DNA from: a virus
IMG/VR virus record: IMGVR_UViG_3300050011_000335
Span: 1 to 51,291 of that record
DNA length: 51,291 nucleotides
Strand: one strand, 5' to 3'
Positions 37,387 through 44,790 of this stretch are shown piece after piece (position 1 is the first letter of the stretch; each line of letters begins with the position of its first letter). Made by a program: the position numbers and the translations under genes. The notes below the pieces were generated by a model. The model did not search any database. It was not told where the DNA came from and saw only the letters and a program-made list of their open reading frames with translations.

Positions 37387-37680
37387 TTACTTAACTTTCG
37401 TGAGGCCAAAATTGAAAAGACCATCTTGGAATTGTTCGGGATTATCCATTTTAATAGTCTTAAGATGGAGCCAAAGAGCCTTCTCTAGGGCCTTAGATCT
37501 TCCATACTTTGCTTTATTGCTTGCCCAAAAAATACGAAAAGCTTCTCTTTTTTGAAATTCGTTCATTACTTTAGGGGCTGGTTTATGAAGAGACGCACGA
37601 TAGGCGCGAGCTTCTTCTAAACTCATTTCCTGTTTCTTCGCACTTGGCATAGGTTGAATTATTTTCTTTTCTTTAGCCAT
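37387..37680 (-). CDS. conserved small basic late protein, 97 aa
   Basis: The product reads MSLEEARAYRASLHKPAPKV, then EFQKREAFRIFWASNKAKYG, then LEKALWLHLKTIKMDNPEQF. It is a basic helical protein of a type I recall between neck and sheath genes of large phages, always unannotated. A short adaptor or chaperone role in tail assembly is possible. It starts two bases after the preceding stop. Confidence 0.65.
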   Translation of the reverse strand: MAKEKKIIQPMPSAKKQEMSLEEARAYRASLHKPAPKVMNEFQKREAFRIFWASNKAKYGRSKALEKALWLHLKTIKMDNPEQFQDGLFNFGLTKVK

Positions 37681-37682
37681 AA

Positions 37683-38291
37683 TTATCCCGGAAGCTTTGG
37701 TTTAGACATTTGGTGGATTTGGTCAAGTGTCTGTTCATGAGCACCCTTAGTAGGCGCGGCTTGCTGCATTCTTTGCGCATTGCCTTGCATACGCTCAGCA
37801 TTACCCTCTGGAGTTTTAAGGTGAGCTTCTGCCTGAGCTTGTCCGGCTGCTTGATAGGCGGGTACGGCTGATGTAGCGCCAGGATGAGGTTGATTTTCGC
37901 CTTTGTCCATCTCTTTGGCTTTTTGACTCTTTTTGTGCCTCATCCAACCTACAAACTTGGCTAGTTTAATATGGCCCTTCATACCGGCTTCTTGGCTTTC
38001 AGCGCCAGCATTTTCTTTTTCGTGATCTTCTACGGCGTGCTCTACTTCTTCACCTAACTCCGCATCTGCTTTTTCATCTGGATTCGCAATGGCTTCTTCA
38101 GATTTCCCCATTTTGGCTTTAATAGCGCCATCGATCTTATCCGCAGACTCTTCAGAATAGCCTTCTCTTTTAAGCTTGGAGTGAATTTTGGCCCAATCGC
38201 CTTTTGCGAGATTGCTAGACTTATAAAGCTCTTCAGCTTTAGCCAAAACCATCTGCCCAGCTTCTCTTGGAGTATATTTTTTATCAGACAT
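37683..38291 (-). CDS. KYTPxEA-type linker-rich protein, 202 aa
   Basis: The first 20 residues, MSDKKYTPREAGQMVLAKAE, match the starts of the next two genes upstream (38325-38651 and 38654-39298). A charged helical body follows (KIHSKLKREGYSEESADKID), then acid linkers (ELGEEVEHAVEDHEKENAGA) and the phrase MKGHIKLAKFVGWMRHKK, also found in the 38654 product as MKGHIKLAKFMGRM. The end is Gln/Ala/Pro-rich and disordered. It looks like a small internal or scaffold-like virion protein. The function is unknown. Confidence 0.6.
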   Translation of the reverse strand: MSDKKYTPREAGQMVLAKAEELYKSSNLAKGDWAKIHSKLKREGYSEESADKIDGAIKAKMGKSEEAIANPDEKADAELGEEVEHAVEDHEKENAGAESQEAGMKGHIKLAKFVGWMRHKKSQKAKEMDKGENQPHPGATSAVPAYQAAGQAQAEAHLKTPEGNAERMQGNAQRMQQAAPTKGAHEQTLDQIHQMSKPKLPG

Positions 38292-38308
38292 AGTTTGTCC
38301 CCATATAA

Positions 38309-38320
38309 GCTAAGATTGGC
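38309..38320 (-). promoter_or_regulatory. CCAATCTTA motif copy
   Basis: GCCAATCTTAGC in the gap after the stop of 38325-38651, about 20 bases upstream of the ATG at 38291. Confidence 0.45.
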
Positions 38321-38324
38321 GATA

Positions 38325-38651
38325 CTATTGTTTAGCTTTTCTCTTGTCCAAAAAAGACCTTAAATTTTCAATACTTGACTTCTTAATACCCTTCAACTCT
38401 TCATTTTTCCCAAAGAATACACTAGGTCTGTCCATCGGTTGTCCAGGTTTCTTAGCTTTTGCCGTCTTAACTACTGCTTGACTTCCCACTTTCATAGGAG
38501 ATCCAGTATTTCCATTTGTGGGACTAATCACGCCTTCAACCGGAGTAATAGAAGTAGGTTTAAGGCCACCCATAGCAGATTTGGTCAATTCCTCAGCTTT
38601 TTGAAGAATTTTGATAGCCACTTCTGTTGGGGTATACACTTTAGAGGACAT
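38325..38651 (-). CDS. KYTPxEA-type linker-rich protein, 108 aa
   Basis: Begins MSSKVYTPTEVAIKILQKAE, the second member of the family of three. The rest is Pro/Gly/Lys-rich (GGLKPTSITPVEGVISPTNG, KTAKAKKPGQPMDRPS) and ends in a basic helix (SSIENLRSFLDKRKAKQ). Mostly disordered. It starts two bases after the previous stop without a clear Shine-Dalgarno sequence, so coupling is likely. Confidence 0.6.
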   Translation of the reverse strand: MSSKVYTPTEVAIKILQKAEELTKSAMGGLKPTSITPVEGVISPTNGNTGSPMKVGSQAVVKTAKAKKPGQPMDRPSVFFGKNEELKGIKKSSIENLRSFLDKRKAKQ

Positions 38652-38653
38652 AT

Positions 38654-39298
38654 TTAGGGAAGATTTGGTTTGATTTTAGAACTTTGCATCATTCGACCAA
38701 TGGACTGTTGCTTTGCAGCCCCAGTATCACCTAGTCTAGCCATAGCTCCACCGGTAGAAACGCCTTCTTTAGACTGAGGATTGGGTTTTGTAGCAATACC
38801 GGCCTCATGACCAGTTTCAGCTTTATCTATTTGTCCTCTTTTAGCCTCCATTCGACCCATAAACTTAGCTAGTTTAATATGGCCTTTCATGGGAGTCTCG
38901 GCTTTACCGAAAGGATTGCCAATTTGATCATTAATGGTGGGTGAAGGAGGAGGTGGAGGAGCGGACATATCATCTTTGGCCATAGGTTCTGGGATGTTAG
39001 GTTTGGGCATAGCCCTTGAATGCATTAAAGTGCGTTTAGCCGCACTTTTAGCTGCATATTTAGAATCGTCTACATCTCGTGGGCTAGGGGAGAAGGTGCC
39101 CCCTGCCGGATCCACTCCCGCAGCATTCCTTATGTGGGAACCCATCGTACTAACACCTGGACCCGAACGCTTACTACTGAGATTGACTCCTCTTTCATGT
39201 CCAGTCTCAGCCTTAGCCAAACTAGACATTCCATGCAATTCTTGGACTTTAGCCAGGACGGCCATAGCTGCTTCAGCGGGAGTATATTTTTTAGACAT
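38654..39298 (-). CDS. KYTPxEA-type linker-rich protein, 214 aa
   Basis: Begins MSKKYTPAEAAMAVLAKVQE. The body is low complexity with two copies of 'KAETGHE' (about residues 29-36 and 157-164), a Pro-rich run (MSAPPPPPSPTINDQ) and MKGHIKLAKFMGRMEAKRGQ. Together with its two neighbours it forms a tandem paralogous set that differs mainly in linker content. A virion-internal or scaffold role is inferred from position only. Confidence 0.6.
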   Translation of the reverse strand: MSKKYTPAEAAMAVLAKVQELHGMSSLAKAETGHERGVNLSSKRSGPGVSTMGSHIRNAAGVDPAGGTFSPSPRDVDDSKYAAKSAAKRTLMHSRAMPKPNIPEPMAKDDMSAPPPPPSPTINDQIGNPFGKAETPMKGHIKLAKFMGRMEAKRGQIDKAETGHEAGIATKPNPQSKEGVSTGGAMARLGDTGAAKQQSIGRMMQSSKIKPNLP

Positions 39299-39314
39299 AT
39301 TTGATCACCATGGT

Positions 39315-39325
39315 GTTAAGATTGG
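39315..39325 (-). promoter_or_regulatory. CCAATCTTA motif copy
   Basis: CCAATCTTAAC immediately after the stop of 39326-40312 and 17 bases upstream of the ATG at 39298. Confidence 0.45.
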
Positions 39326-40312
39326 TTATTCTAGACTTTCTACAAAATTTTGGATCGTGGACCAGTTTACTGTGGTAAGATCCTCAAAGGTATCGTTTTT
39401 ATTACTAATTATCTTGAGACCGCCCGTAAATCCGTCCCCATTGCCAAGCCCAACACTTTCTATATAGCGATGTGGCTGATTCAACCACCTAGACTCAACT
39501 TGGCCAGTTAGATTAACTTCACGACTCCATATGACCTGTCCAGCATCGGAATAGTCAGGATTAGGGAATAGCTTACCTGAAGAGATCATGCTTTCGGCAT
39601 ATCCGTCTTTTTCAAGAAGTACCTGTCTATACCTAAGTAAACTATAAACAACAATTGACCATAACCACAAAGTCGTATTTTGGTCCATAGCATTACAGGT
39701 TATTTTATAGGTTTCGGTCATAAACGTATGACCAATTTTAGCTTCATAGGTTTGATACTGAGGTATAACGGCATAAGCGGCTGCGCTTAAAGTCAATCCG
39801 GTCATCAAATTTACCTGGTTCATCATAGTTACGCTTTGGATCACGTAACCATTACCAGTAACGGGATCCACTAGAACCTGTCCAGGAACGATCATACTAA
39901 TATTCACATCAGACGAGAAAGTGAACGCACCTGAAATAGGATCATATGAACCCGGAGTGGGTTTAATAAGGAATGGGATCGGCTTATTGATATCGTTTGG
40001 ATATAGAGTTACACTTTCAGTTGAAAGATCTCCCATGTGTTTCATTTCAGATTTTTCGTTACTGGTTCCCATTTCAATAACAACACAAGGAAATTCTATC
40101 TTGTCATCTCTCTCAGACATGAAAAAATTAATACGGTTATTGGCCAACCACTGTTTGCACGATTCTATTTGAGAACCATAAAACCTTCGCATGTATTCAT
40201 TAGCGACCGTGTCACCAAGAATGTCATTCAATAACCACGGATTCTTGGCAATGTCCTCTAAACCTAATGTAATTGCTGCCTTGATGCGCAGATCTCCCAA
40301 AAATAAGCTCAT
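39326..40312 (-). CDS. conserved virion protein of the neck/tail region, 328 aa
   Basis: The product starts SLFLGDLRIKAAITLGLEDI, has KIEFPCVVIEMGTSNEKSEM near residue 75, a beta middle (GSYDPISGAFTFSSDVNISM) and an alpha/beta end (TLWLWSIVVYSLLRYRQVLL). I recognise the arrangement 'D-x-R-I-x-A-A-I-x-L-x-L-x-D-I ... V-P-C-(I/V)-x-I-x-x-G' from large phages, where it sits upstream of the sheath gene. That position suits a tail-completion, terminator or sheath-connector protein. No motif settles it. Confidence 0.6.
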   Translation of the reverse strand: MSLFLGDLRIKAAITLGLEDIAKNPWLLNDILGDTVANEYMRRFYGSQIESCKQWLANNRINFFMSERDDKIEFPCVVIEMGTSNEKSEMKHMGDLSTESVTLYPNDINKPIPFLIKPTPGSYDPISGAFTFSSDVNISMIVPGQVLVDPVTGNGYVIQSVTMMNQVNLMTGLTLSAAAYAVIPQYQTYEAKIGHTFMTETYKITCNAMDQNTTLWLWSIVVYSLLRYRQVLLEKDGYAESMISSGKLFPNPDYSDAGQVIWSREVNLTGQVESRWLNQPHRYIESVGLGNGDGFTGGLKIISNKNDTFEDLTTVNWSTIQNFVESLE

Positions 40313-40315
40313 GAG

Positions 40316-41131
40316 TTACCTACCTTGATATTTCTGCAATATTTGCGGAAGCCATACATTTGCCCATTGATCTTCTGCCCAAGTCTTCGTTTCTGGAAAT
40401 ATACCGGCTGCCTCTATAGCGTCTCTCATCCACTTACCATCGCCTTCCATAGCTGTTCTAAACGTAGTCATTGTTCTTTGTATTTTCCCAGTTTTTGGAT
40501 GCGGAGTTTGATAAATAGTGAGCCCAAATAGTCTAGGAGTAGTACCCTTACCATAGTCTTTACTGGGTATATCAAAGGAATGGAGCTTACCAAGTCTAGG
40601 ACTTCCCGTTTTGGAATCGATTTCTAACTTTCTGAGTGGAACGTTTTTGGCTTTTAAGAACGTTTTTATATCTTTGATACGCTCTTCTTGTTCTGCAAGT
40701 CTTGTAGGATTAAAGCTCTCAGATGACTTCCCTTGTTGAAAAGGTATAACTCGATATTTTTTACCCTTATTTGGTCCGTTCTGAACTTCTTTTATTTTGC
40801 CCTTACTTCCTTCTCTTTCTGTATGGAGCAATCCACCAGGAGGACCTTTCATATCCCACGCTTTTCTTCCCTCTTCTATATTGGCTGCATCTTTACTTAA
40901 AGTTATTTCCCAAAGATAATCGGTTATCTGTACAGCATGACTGAGATTGGCTTCATATTTTTCACGATCCCAGTCCGGAAGTTTTTTCTTGGTCTCTTCT
41001 AACATATGAAGATGTGCGGATTTGGTCAATCCCTCAACACCATTTTTAATATCCTTAGTAACTTCTTTAGTGAAATTTTCTAAGTATTGGGTAAGAGAAG
41101 AGATATCGATATCGACTTTAAAGTCCCCCAT
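40316..41131 (-). CDS. virion-assembly type protein, 271 aa
   Basis: AAAAGGTTGAT precedes ATG 41131. The N-terminal helix (SSLTQYLENFTKEVTKDIKN, then LTKSAHLHMLEETKKKLP) resembles the opening of HK97 gp10-like tail-completion proteins. A basic, Gly/Lys-rich middle follows (GPNKGKKYRVIPFQQGK) and a conserved-looking end (TTFRTAMEGDGKWMRDAIEA). Candidate roles are tail completion or a head-tail joint. Confidence in any of these is low. Confidence 0.55.
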   Translation of the reverse strand: MGDFKVDIDISSLTQYLENFTKEVTKDIKNGVEGLTKSAHLHMLEETKKKLPDWDREKYEANLSHAVQITDYLWEITLSKDAANIEEGRKAWDMKGPPGGLLHTEREGSKGKIKEVQNGPNKGKKYRVIPFQQGKSSESFNPTRLAEQEERIKDIKTFLKAKNVPLRKLEIDSKTGSPRLGKLHSFDIPSKDYGKGTTPRLFGLTIYQTPHPKTGKIQRTMTTFRTAMEGDGKWMRDAIEAAGIFPETKTWAEDQWANVWLPQILQKYQGR

Positions 41132-41132
41132 A

Positions 41133-41345
41133 TCAACCTTTTGGCGGCTTCACAGGAACCCCAGAAGGCCCCATTACACGCCCCTCTTTCATATTAATGA
41201 ATCTAACTACCCCATTGTTGTCGGTGACCTTCATTTGGCCCTTACCATTAATACCGTGCTCTGGGATTGGATCCTTAGCGACGTGGGTAGTAGTATGGCT
41301 AGTTGGAAGCTTCGAAGCCGAGGGTAGTCCTGCTACCCCACCGCT
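41133..41345 (-). CDS. -1 frame extension of the mCpol-like gene (70 codons, no own start)
   Basis: The frame is open from within the end of 41333-43408 to TGA at 41135-41133 and reads as genuine protein (KLPTSHTTTHVAKDPIPEHG, MKVTDNNGVVRFINMKEG, VMGPSGVPVKPPKG). It has no ATG, GTG or TTG before an internal ATG at about 41229, which would discard the conserved-looking first half. The frame relation and the slippery heptamer at 41351-41345 indicate translation by -1 frameshifting, giving a 758-residue product. An independent 32-residue protein from the internal ATG (AAGGGCCAA upstream) is the alternative. Confidence 0.65.
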   Translation of the reverse strand, partial: SGGVAGLPSASKLPTSHTTTHVAKDPIPEHGINGKGQMKVTDNNGVVRFINMKEGRVMGPSGVPVKPPKG

Positions 41346-41351
41346 TTTGGG
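41322..41351 (-). promoter_or_regulatory. -1 ribosomal frameshift signal (C CCA AAA plus hairpin)
   Basis: In the zero frame the codons are GAC CCA AAA GCG GTG GGG TAG. C-CCA-AAA (41351-41345) fits X-XXY-YYZ. After the 6-base spacer GCGGTG, GGGTAG (41338-41333) pairs with CTACCC (41327-41322) around CAGGA, placing a hairpin over the zero-frame stop. Confidence 0.7.
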
Positions 41352-43408
41352 TCCTGAGAACCCTCTTGAGGTGCTGCCTGTGGAGGTCCTGCTGCTGGGC
41401 TCTCTTGTGGAGCAGCTTGTGGGGGTTGTTCCTGACCAGCTGCCATATTAGGCTCTAGACCAAGAAGCTTACAAAGCTCAATCATAGATTTTAACATTTG
41501 GATACAAGAATTATATAAAGGCTGATTTTGTTCTTTGGTTGCTTCTAGGGATGCCTTGTTGGCCTTGAATCCAGCAAGAGTCTGGCCTACCATATCCAAT
41601 ACTTGTTGTTTTTTCTGTTCGTTTGCATGGTCGTCTAAGCCACCCTGGAGAATGGAGGACATATCAGGTTCATCTTGTCCCAATTCTCCATTTTGTCCTG
41701 GAATCTGAGCATCTTGTCCCAATTCTCCATTTTGTCCCGATTCTTGTCCCGATTCCTCACTCTTAGGACAATTGGGACAATTACAATCATGCGTCTGTTC
41801 TTGAAAGTCTTTATCGGAATCAGAAATATCGTTTTTCTGAGCATCTCCAAAGTTATCAGTAACAGCGGTTCCTTCTTCCATCTGATCGCCTTGAGGCATT
41901 TCCGTATTGTCAATTTTCTTGGCAGCTTGAGCTGGAGTCTGAGCGCCCGTGCCAGGTTCCTGATCCAACAAGTCCAAAACTTCTTCAGCAGTCTCATGAC
42001 CCTGTAAATTTGGATCACCTTGACCAGTTTGTCCTGGCTCATTTTCAACAGCATCAGAATACATTTCTTGACACTGTGGACAATCATCCGGATGTTGAGC
42101 GCCTTGGTCTTCTACTGCCAAATTGCTTTGATCTTTTTGATTAGCAACGCAATCAGGGCAGTTACAGATGTGATCTTGTGGCGCTTCAGGATTGGCCTGA
42201 GCTTCAGTAATATTTTCAGTTTGACAATAAGGGCAATCGTCGATACCACCAGTATTTTGTTGTGAGGCATCGTATTCCTTGCAAGCTGGGCAGTCATGCA
42301 TTCCAGCCGTTCCATCTGCGTTTTCTTCTGCATCTAAATCTTGGCAATAAGCACAATCATCTGTACGATTATCTTCGTTATCGGCGCAATAAGGACACGG
42401 ATCATTAGTGTTTGGTTCAGTATGTGGAGCGTGCTTACCTTCTTCAGATTTATGTAACTCACAAACGTATTGTTCAGATTTTCCCATTTTTGTCCCCACT
42501 TCGATAGAAGACAGATCGTCATGGAGTTTTTTTGCTTTTTCTCCTGCTTCTTTTTGTGCTTTGGCATGCCCTTCATCATTTACGAAGAATTGGTCGGTAC
42601 GATCTGAGGGATGCTTAAGATGCGTTTCGTAAGCACTATGCATGGCATCTGCTTTATGGTGTCTATTAGAAATCTCTACATTTCCTTTTTTATTACTCCA
42701 TCCAGCATTTTGAGGGTCAAATGCCTGTGCCTGACTTCTATGTTTTGAGGCTATATGTCCATGGACATAAGAGGGAACTTTCAGCATTTCTTCATGGCTA
42801 ATAGTGGGCTTAGTTTTACCACCCGTAACTCTAGTTAGGGTATCAACTGGGCGTTTGGTTACAACTTTACCCTCTTTAGCGTTTGTAGATAAAGCTTTTG
42901 TGTCACTTTTATGTAGATCGCACAACATATTTTCCGCCTTTGCTAAGTAGGCTTCACTCAGCTTATATTCATCTGGAGTGGCACGTTTTTCACGAACCCT
43001 CCTTTTAGCTTTTTGGATATCTTTTTTTAGTTTATTGTCAAAATAAACAATACGGTCTTTTCCCCTGAGCTTAGCTACTAGAAGTGAGGTACCAGCTTCG
43101 GAAAGAGATTTTCCAACACCAACAGAAATGGTATAGCCAAAAGATTTTTCAACACTCTTTCTAAGGGCTTCTAGTTTTTTTAAAGCATCTTGTGGAACTG
43201 CTGCAGTAAACTCATCTCCACCGCCAGACACTTTAACTCCGCTTACATCCTTACACCAATGCAAAATAAAATCTTGTGCCGCATCAATTCTATTGGAAAT
43301 CTTATGAAGCTCATCGACATCATTAGCAAGCACGGCTCTGCCAACTTTTTTCCCGACCCCATCCCCATCTGCAGCTATGTAAAACATCCCAGGCTTAATT
43401 TTTTCCAT
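41333..43408 (-). CDS. mCpol/GGDEF-like domain fused to a zinc-knuckle linker protein, 691 aa
   Basis: AAGGAGAAGCA precedes ATG 43408. Residues about 8-124 match a minimal nucleotide-polymerase (mCpol, Palm/GGDEF-type) domain: FYIAADGDGVGKKVGRAVL with metal-binding Asp14/Asp16, then VKVSGGGDEFTAAVP (62-67), GYTISVGVGKSLSEAG and AKLRGKDRIVYFD. In this fold two-metal catalysis joins nucleotides into cyclic or linear oligomers. A basic helical region (about 125-330) follows. Seven CxxC knuckles (about 338-547: CPYC, CAYC, CPAC, CPYC, CPDC, CPQC, CPNC) are joined by acidic linkers, and repeats such as GQNGELGQD and a helical end follow. Short 'KAE/KSE' words recur. The product is probably packaged or assembly-associated, given its neighbours. 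The end carries a -1 frameshift signal. Confidence 0.75.
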   Translation of the reverse strand: MEKIKPGMFYIAADGDGVGKKVGRAVLANDVDELHKISNRIDAAQDFILHWCKDVSGVKVSGGGDEFTAAVPQDALKKLEALRKSVEKSFGYTISVGVGKSLSEAGTSLLVAKLRGKDRIVYFDNKLKKDIQKAKRRVREKRATPDEYKLSEAYLAKAENMLCDLHKSDTKALSTNAKEGKVVTKRPVDTLTRVTGGKTKPTISHEEMLKVPSYVHGHIASKHRSQAQAFDPQNAGWSNKKGNVEISNRHHKADAMHSAYETHLKHPSDRTDQFFVNDEGHAKAQKEAGEKAKKLHDDLSSIEVGTKMGKSEQYVCELHKSEEGKHAPHTEPNTNDPCPYCADNEDNRTDDCAYCQDLDAEENADGTAGMHDCPACKEYDASQQNTGGIDDCPYCQTENITEAQANPEAPQDHICNCPDCVANQKDQSNLAVEDQGAQHPDDCPQCQEMYSDAVENEPGQTGQGDPNLQGHETAEEVLDLLDQEPGTGAQTPAQAAKKIDNTEMPQGDQMEEGTAVTDNFGDAQKNDISDSDKDFQEQTHDCNCPNCPKSEESGQESGQNGELGQDAQIPGQNGELGQDEPDMSSILQGGLDDHANEQKKQQVLDMVGQTLAGFKANKASLEATKEQNQPLYNSCIQMLKSMIELCKLLGLEPNMAAGQEQPPQAAPQESPAAGPPQAAPQEGSQDPKAVG

Positions 43409-44306
43409 TGCTTCTCCTTAGGGTCTCAAGAAGCATAAAAATATTGTCCTCGGTCCAATTACGTGAAAATTTTAAGCGCACACCATCTTCGGATTTTTTA
43501 ATCCATATTTTAGAGCCCATATTTTCTCCAAAACACAGACAACCGCTAAAACTTGAATCTCCAAAAATTGTCTTGCCACAAGAATCGCAATCAATCGATT
43601 CCGACTTTGACATTTCCACATGATGCTCTTTAGGCTTTTTCTTACGAGCTATGAAATCTTTGAGAGGAGAGCCCTTTTTAGGAGCGGCTTCTTTTTTAGT
43701 GATATCCTCAGGCTTAATTTCAAGTGGGGTATGTACTGGAACGGGAGTTGGCGGTTCTTGCACTTTAATAGTCTCATTCAATTTGGCCATCATCATTTTG
43801 TGGATAGCTTCACGCTGAGCCAATTTGTCCTCAACCACCTTACCAACCAATGAATGGAGTTCCATCCTTTCATCAATTAGTTTCTGGACTTTTCTGTCGA
43901 TATTTTCCGATTCTTTCCCAGGCTTAGAAAGCTCTTCTAAATCGTACAACTCAAATGTGGACAAGAGAATAATTCCCAAACCAGGAATCGACCTATTCAT
44001 AAAACTATAGACTAGCTTGTTGTCACTATAAACCGATCCAGTATAATCATCAGCAGCATTCTTATTGAGGCGAATATAGGCGACTTTACCAAAAGGCAAT
44101 TTTATGTCTTTATGGGAGTTGATTTCCATAGGAGACAGCTCGCTAATTAGCATAGCCATCACAGCTCTAGGAACCACCTTCAAACCAATTCGAATTTCTT
44201 CTGGATCCAATACGCTGTTACTGCCGATCTTATAAAGATCTGCTGACTTAGCAAGAGTTCCTAAAAACTCGTCATCTAAGATGGTATTAAGTAGCAAATG
44301 GGCCAT
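43395..44306 (-). CDS. virion-region protein with C-terminal zinc ribbon domain, 303 aa
   Basis: I use ATG 44306 (MAHLLLNTILDDEFLGTLAK), one base after the upstream stop; a TTG further up is in frame but lies inside that gene. Residues about 1-160 form a globular domain. A Pro/Lys-rich linker (EEPPTPVP-like, KKGSPLKDFIARKKKPKEHH) leads to CDSCGKTIFGDSSFSGCLCF and then FSRNWTEDNIFMLLETLRR. This end matches a small phage family with a 'CxxC ... F-x-G-C-x-C-F-G' ribbon that I have seen as a stand-alone protein, so the gene is likely a fusion. It overlaps the mCpol gene by 14 bases. Confidence 0.6.
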   Translation of the reverse strand: MAHLLLNTILDDEFLGTLAKSADLYKIGSNSVLDPEEIRIGLKVVPRAVMAMLISELSPMEINSHKDIKLPFGKVAYIRLNKNAADDYTGSVYSDNKLVYSFMNRSIPGLGIILLSTFELYDLEELSKPGKESENIDRKVQKLIDERMELHSLVGKVVEDKLAQREAIHKMMMAKLNETIKVQEPPTPVPVHTPLEIKPEDITKKEAAPKKGSPLKDFIARKKKPKEHHVEMSKSESIDCDSCGKTIFGDSSFSGCLCFGENMGSKIWIKKSEDGVRLKFSRNWTEDNIFMLLETLRRSNGKN

Positions 44307-44307
44307 A

Positions 44308-44757
44308 TTAACTTTGCGTGACGTAAGGGCCGGTTTCTTGAACAATCCAGGTTGGGTCTTCCATTATATAAACTAAAAGAGTTGCTGCAGAGGTAATAAC
44401 GTATTGATTATTGCTCATAGACAGATAAGTCCAAGCATTAGGGGGGCACGGAACGCCAACATTACCAGAAGCATCAATAGCTCCAGGAGCCAAAGTAACA
44501 ATAGTGCTTCCACCAATTACAACCGATCCTACAGCACCAGCATTGTTATAAACTGCAAGATTTAGGCCTAAAAGAGGAAGGGCTGTTCTTGTAGTAGGGG
44601 TGGTCGTCCAGGTAGTAGATGAAAGAGGAATTGGCAAGAGCCTAGGTCCAACCGTTAAAGTCTTTTGGCCACCAGATGCCGGGTTATACTCTATAGAGTC
44701 AATTTGACTAGGATCTTGTAGAAATTTAATATCTATTGCACGGTTATTTTTCGCCAT
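44308..44757 (-). CDS. small beta-rich virion protein, 149 aa
   Basis: Thr/Pro/Gly/Val-rich (TLTVGPRLLPIPLSSTTWTT, VGSVVIGGSTIVTLAPGAID) and ending WIVQETGPYVTQS. The composition suggests an Ig-like or jelly-roll decoration protein of capsid or tail. No motif. The start has a weak ribosome binding site (GGGGACCTT), and a CAATCTTAC motif lies in the preceding gap. Confidence 0.6.
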   Translation of the reverse strand: MAKNNRAIDIKFLQDPSQIDSIEYNPASGGQKTLTVGPRLLPIPLSSTTWTTTPTTRTALPLLGLNLAVYNNAGAVGSVVIGGSTIVTLAPGAIDASGNVGVPCPPNAWTYLSMSNNQYVITSAATLLVYIMEDPTWIVQETGPYVTQS

Positions 44758-44780
44758 AAGGTCCCCTAAAGGTTATATCA

Positions 44781-44790
44781 GTAAGATTGC
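44781..44790 (-). promoter_or_regulatory. CCAATCTTA-type motif copy (GCAATCTTAC)
   Basis: Eight of nine match, between the stop of 44790-45752 and the ATG at 44757. Confidence 0.35.

Noticed and set aside
36719-37555. 278-codon + strand frame opposite the sheath gene
   Set aside because: Ser/Asn-rich antisense shadow of a Thr/Ala-rich gene; no ribosome site, and the sheath is well supported.
41197-41451. + strand 84-codon frame over the frameshift region
   Set aside because: It is antisense to the mCpol-like gene end and its -1 extension, and has no ribosome site.
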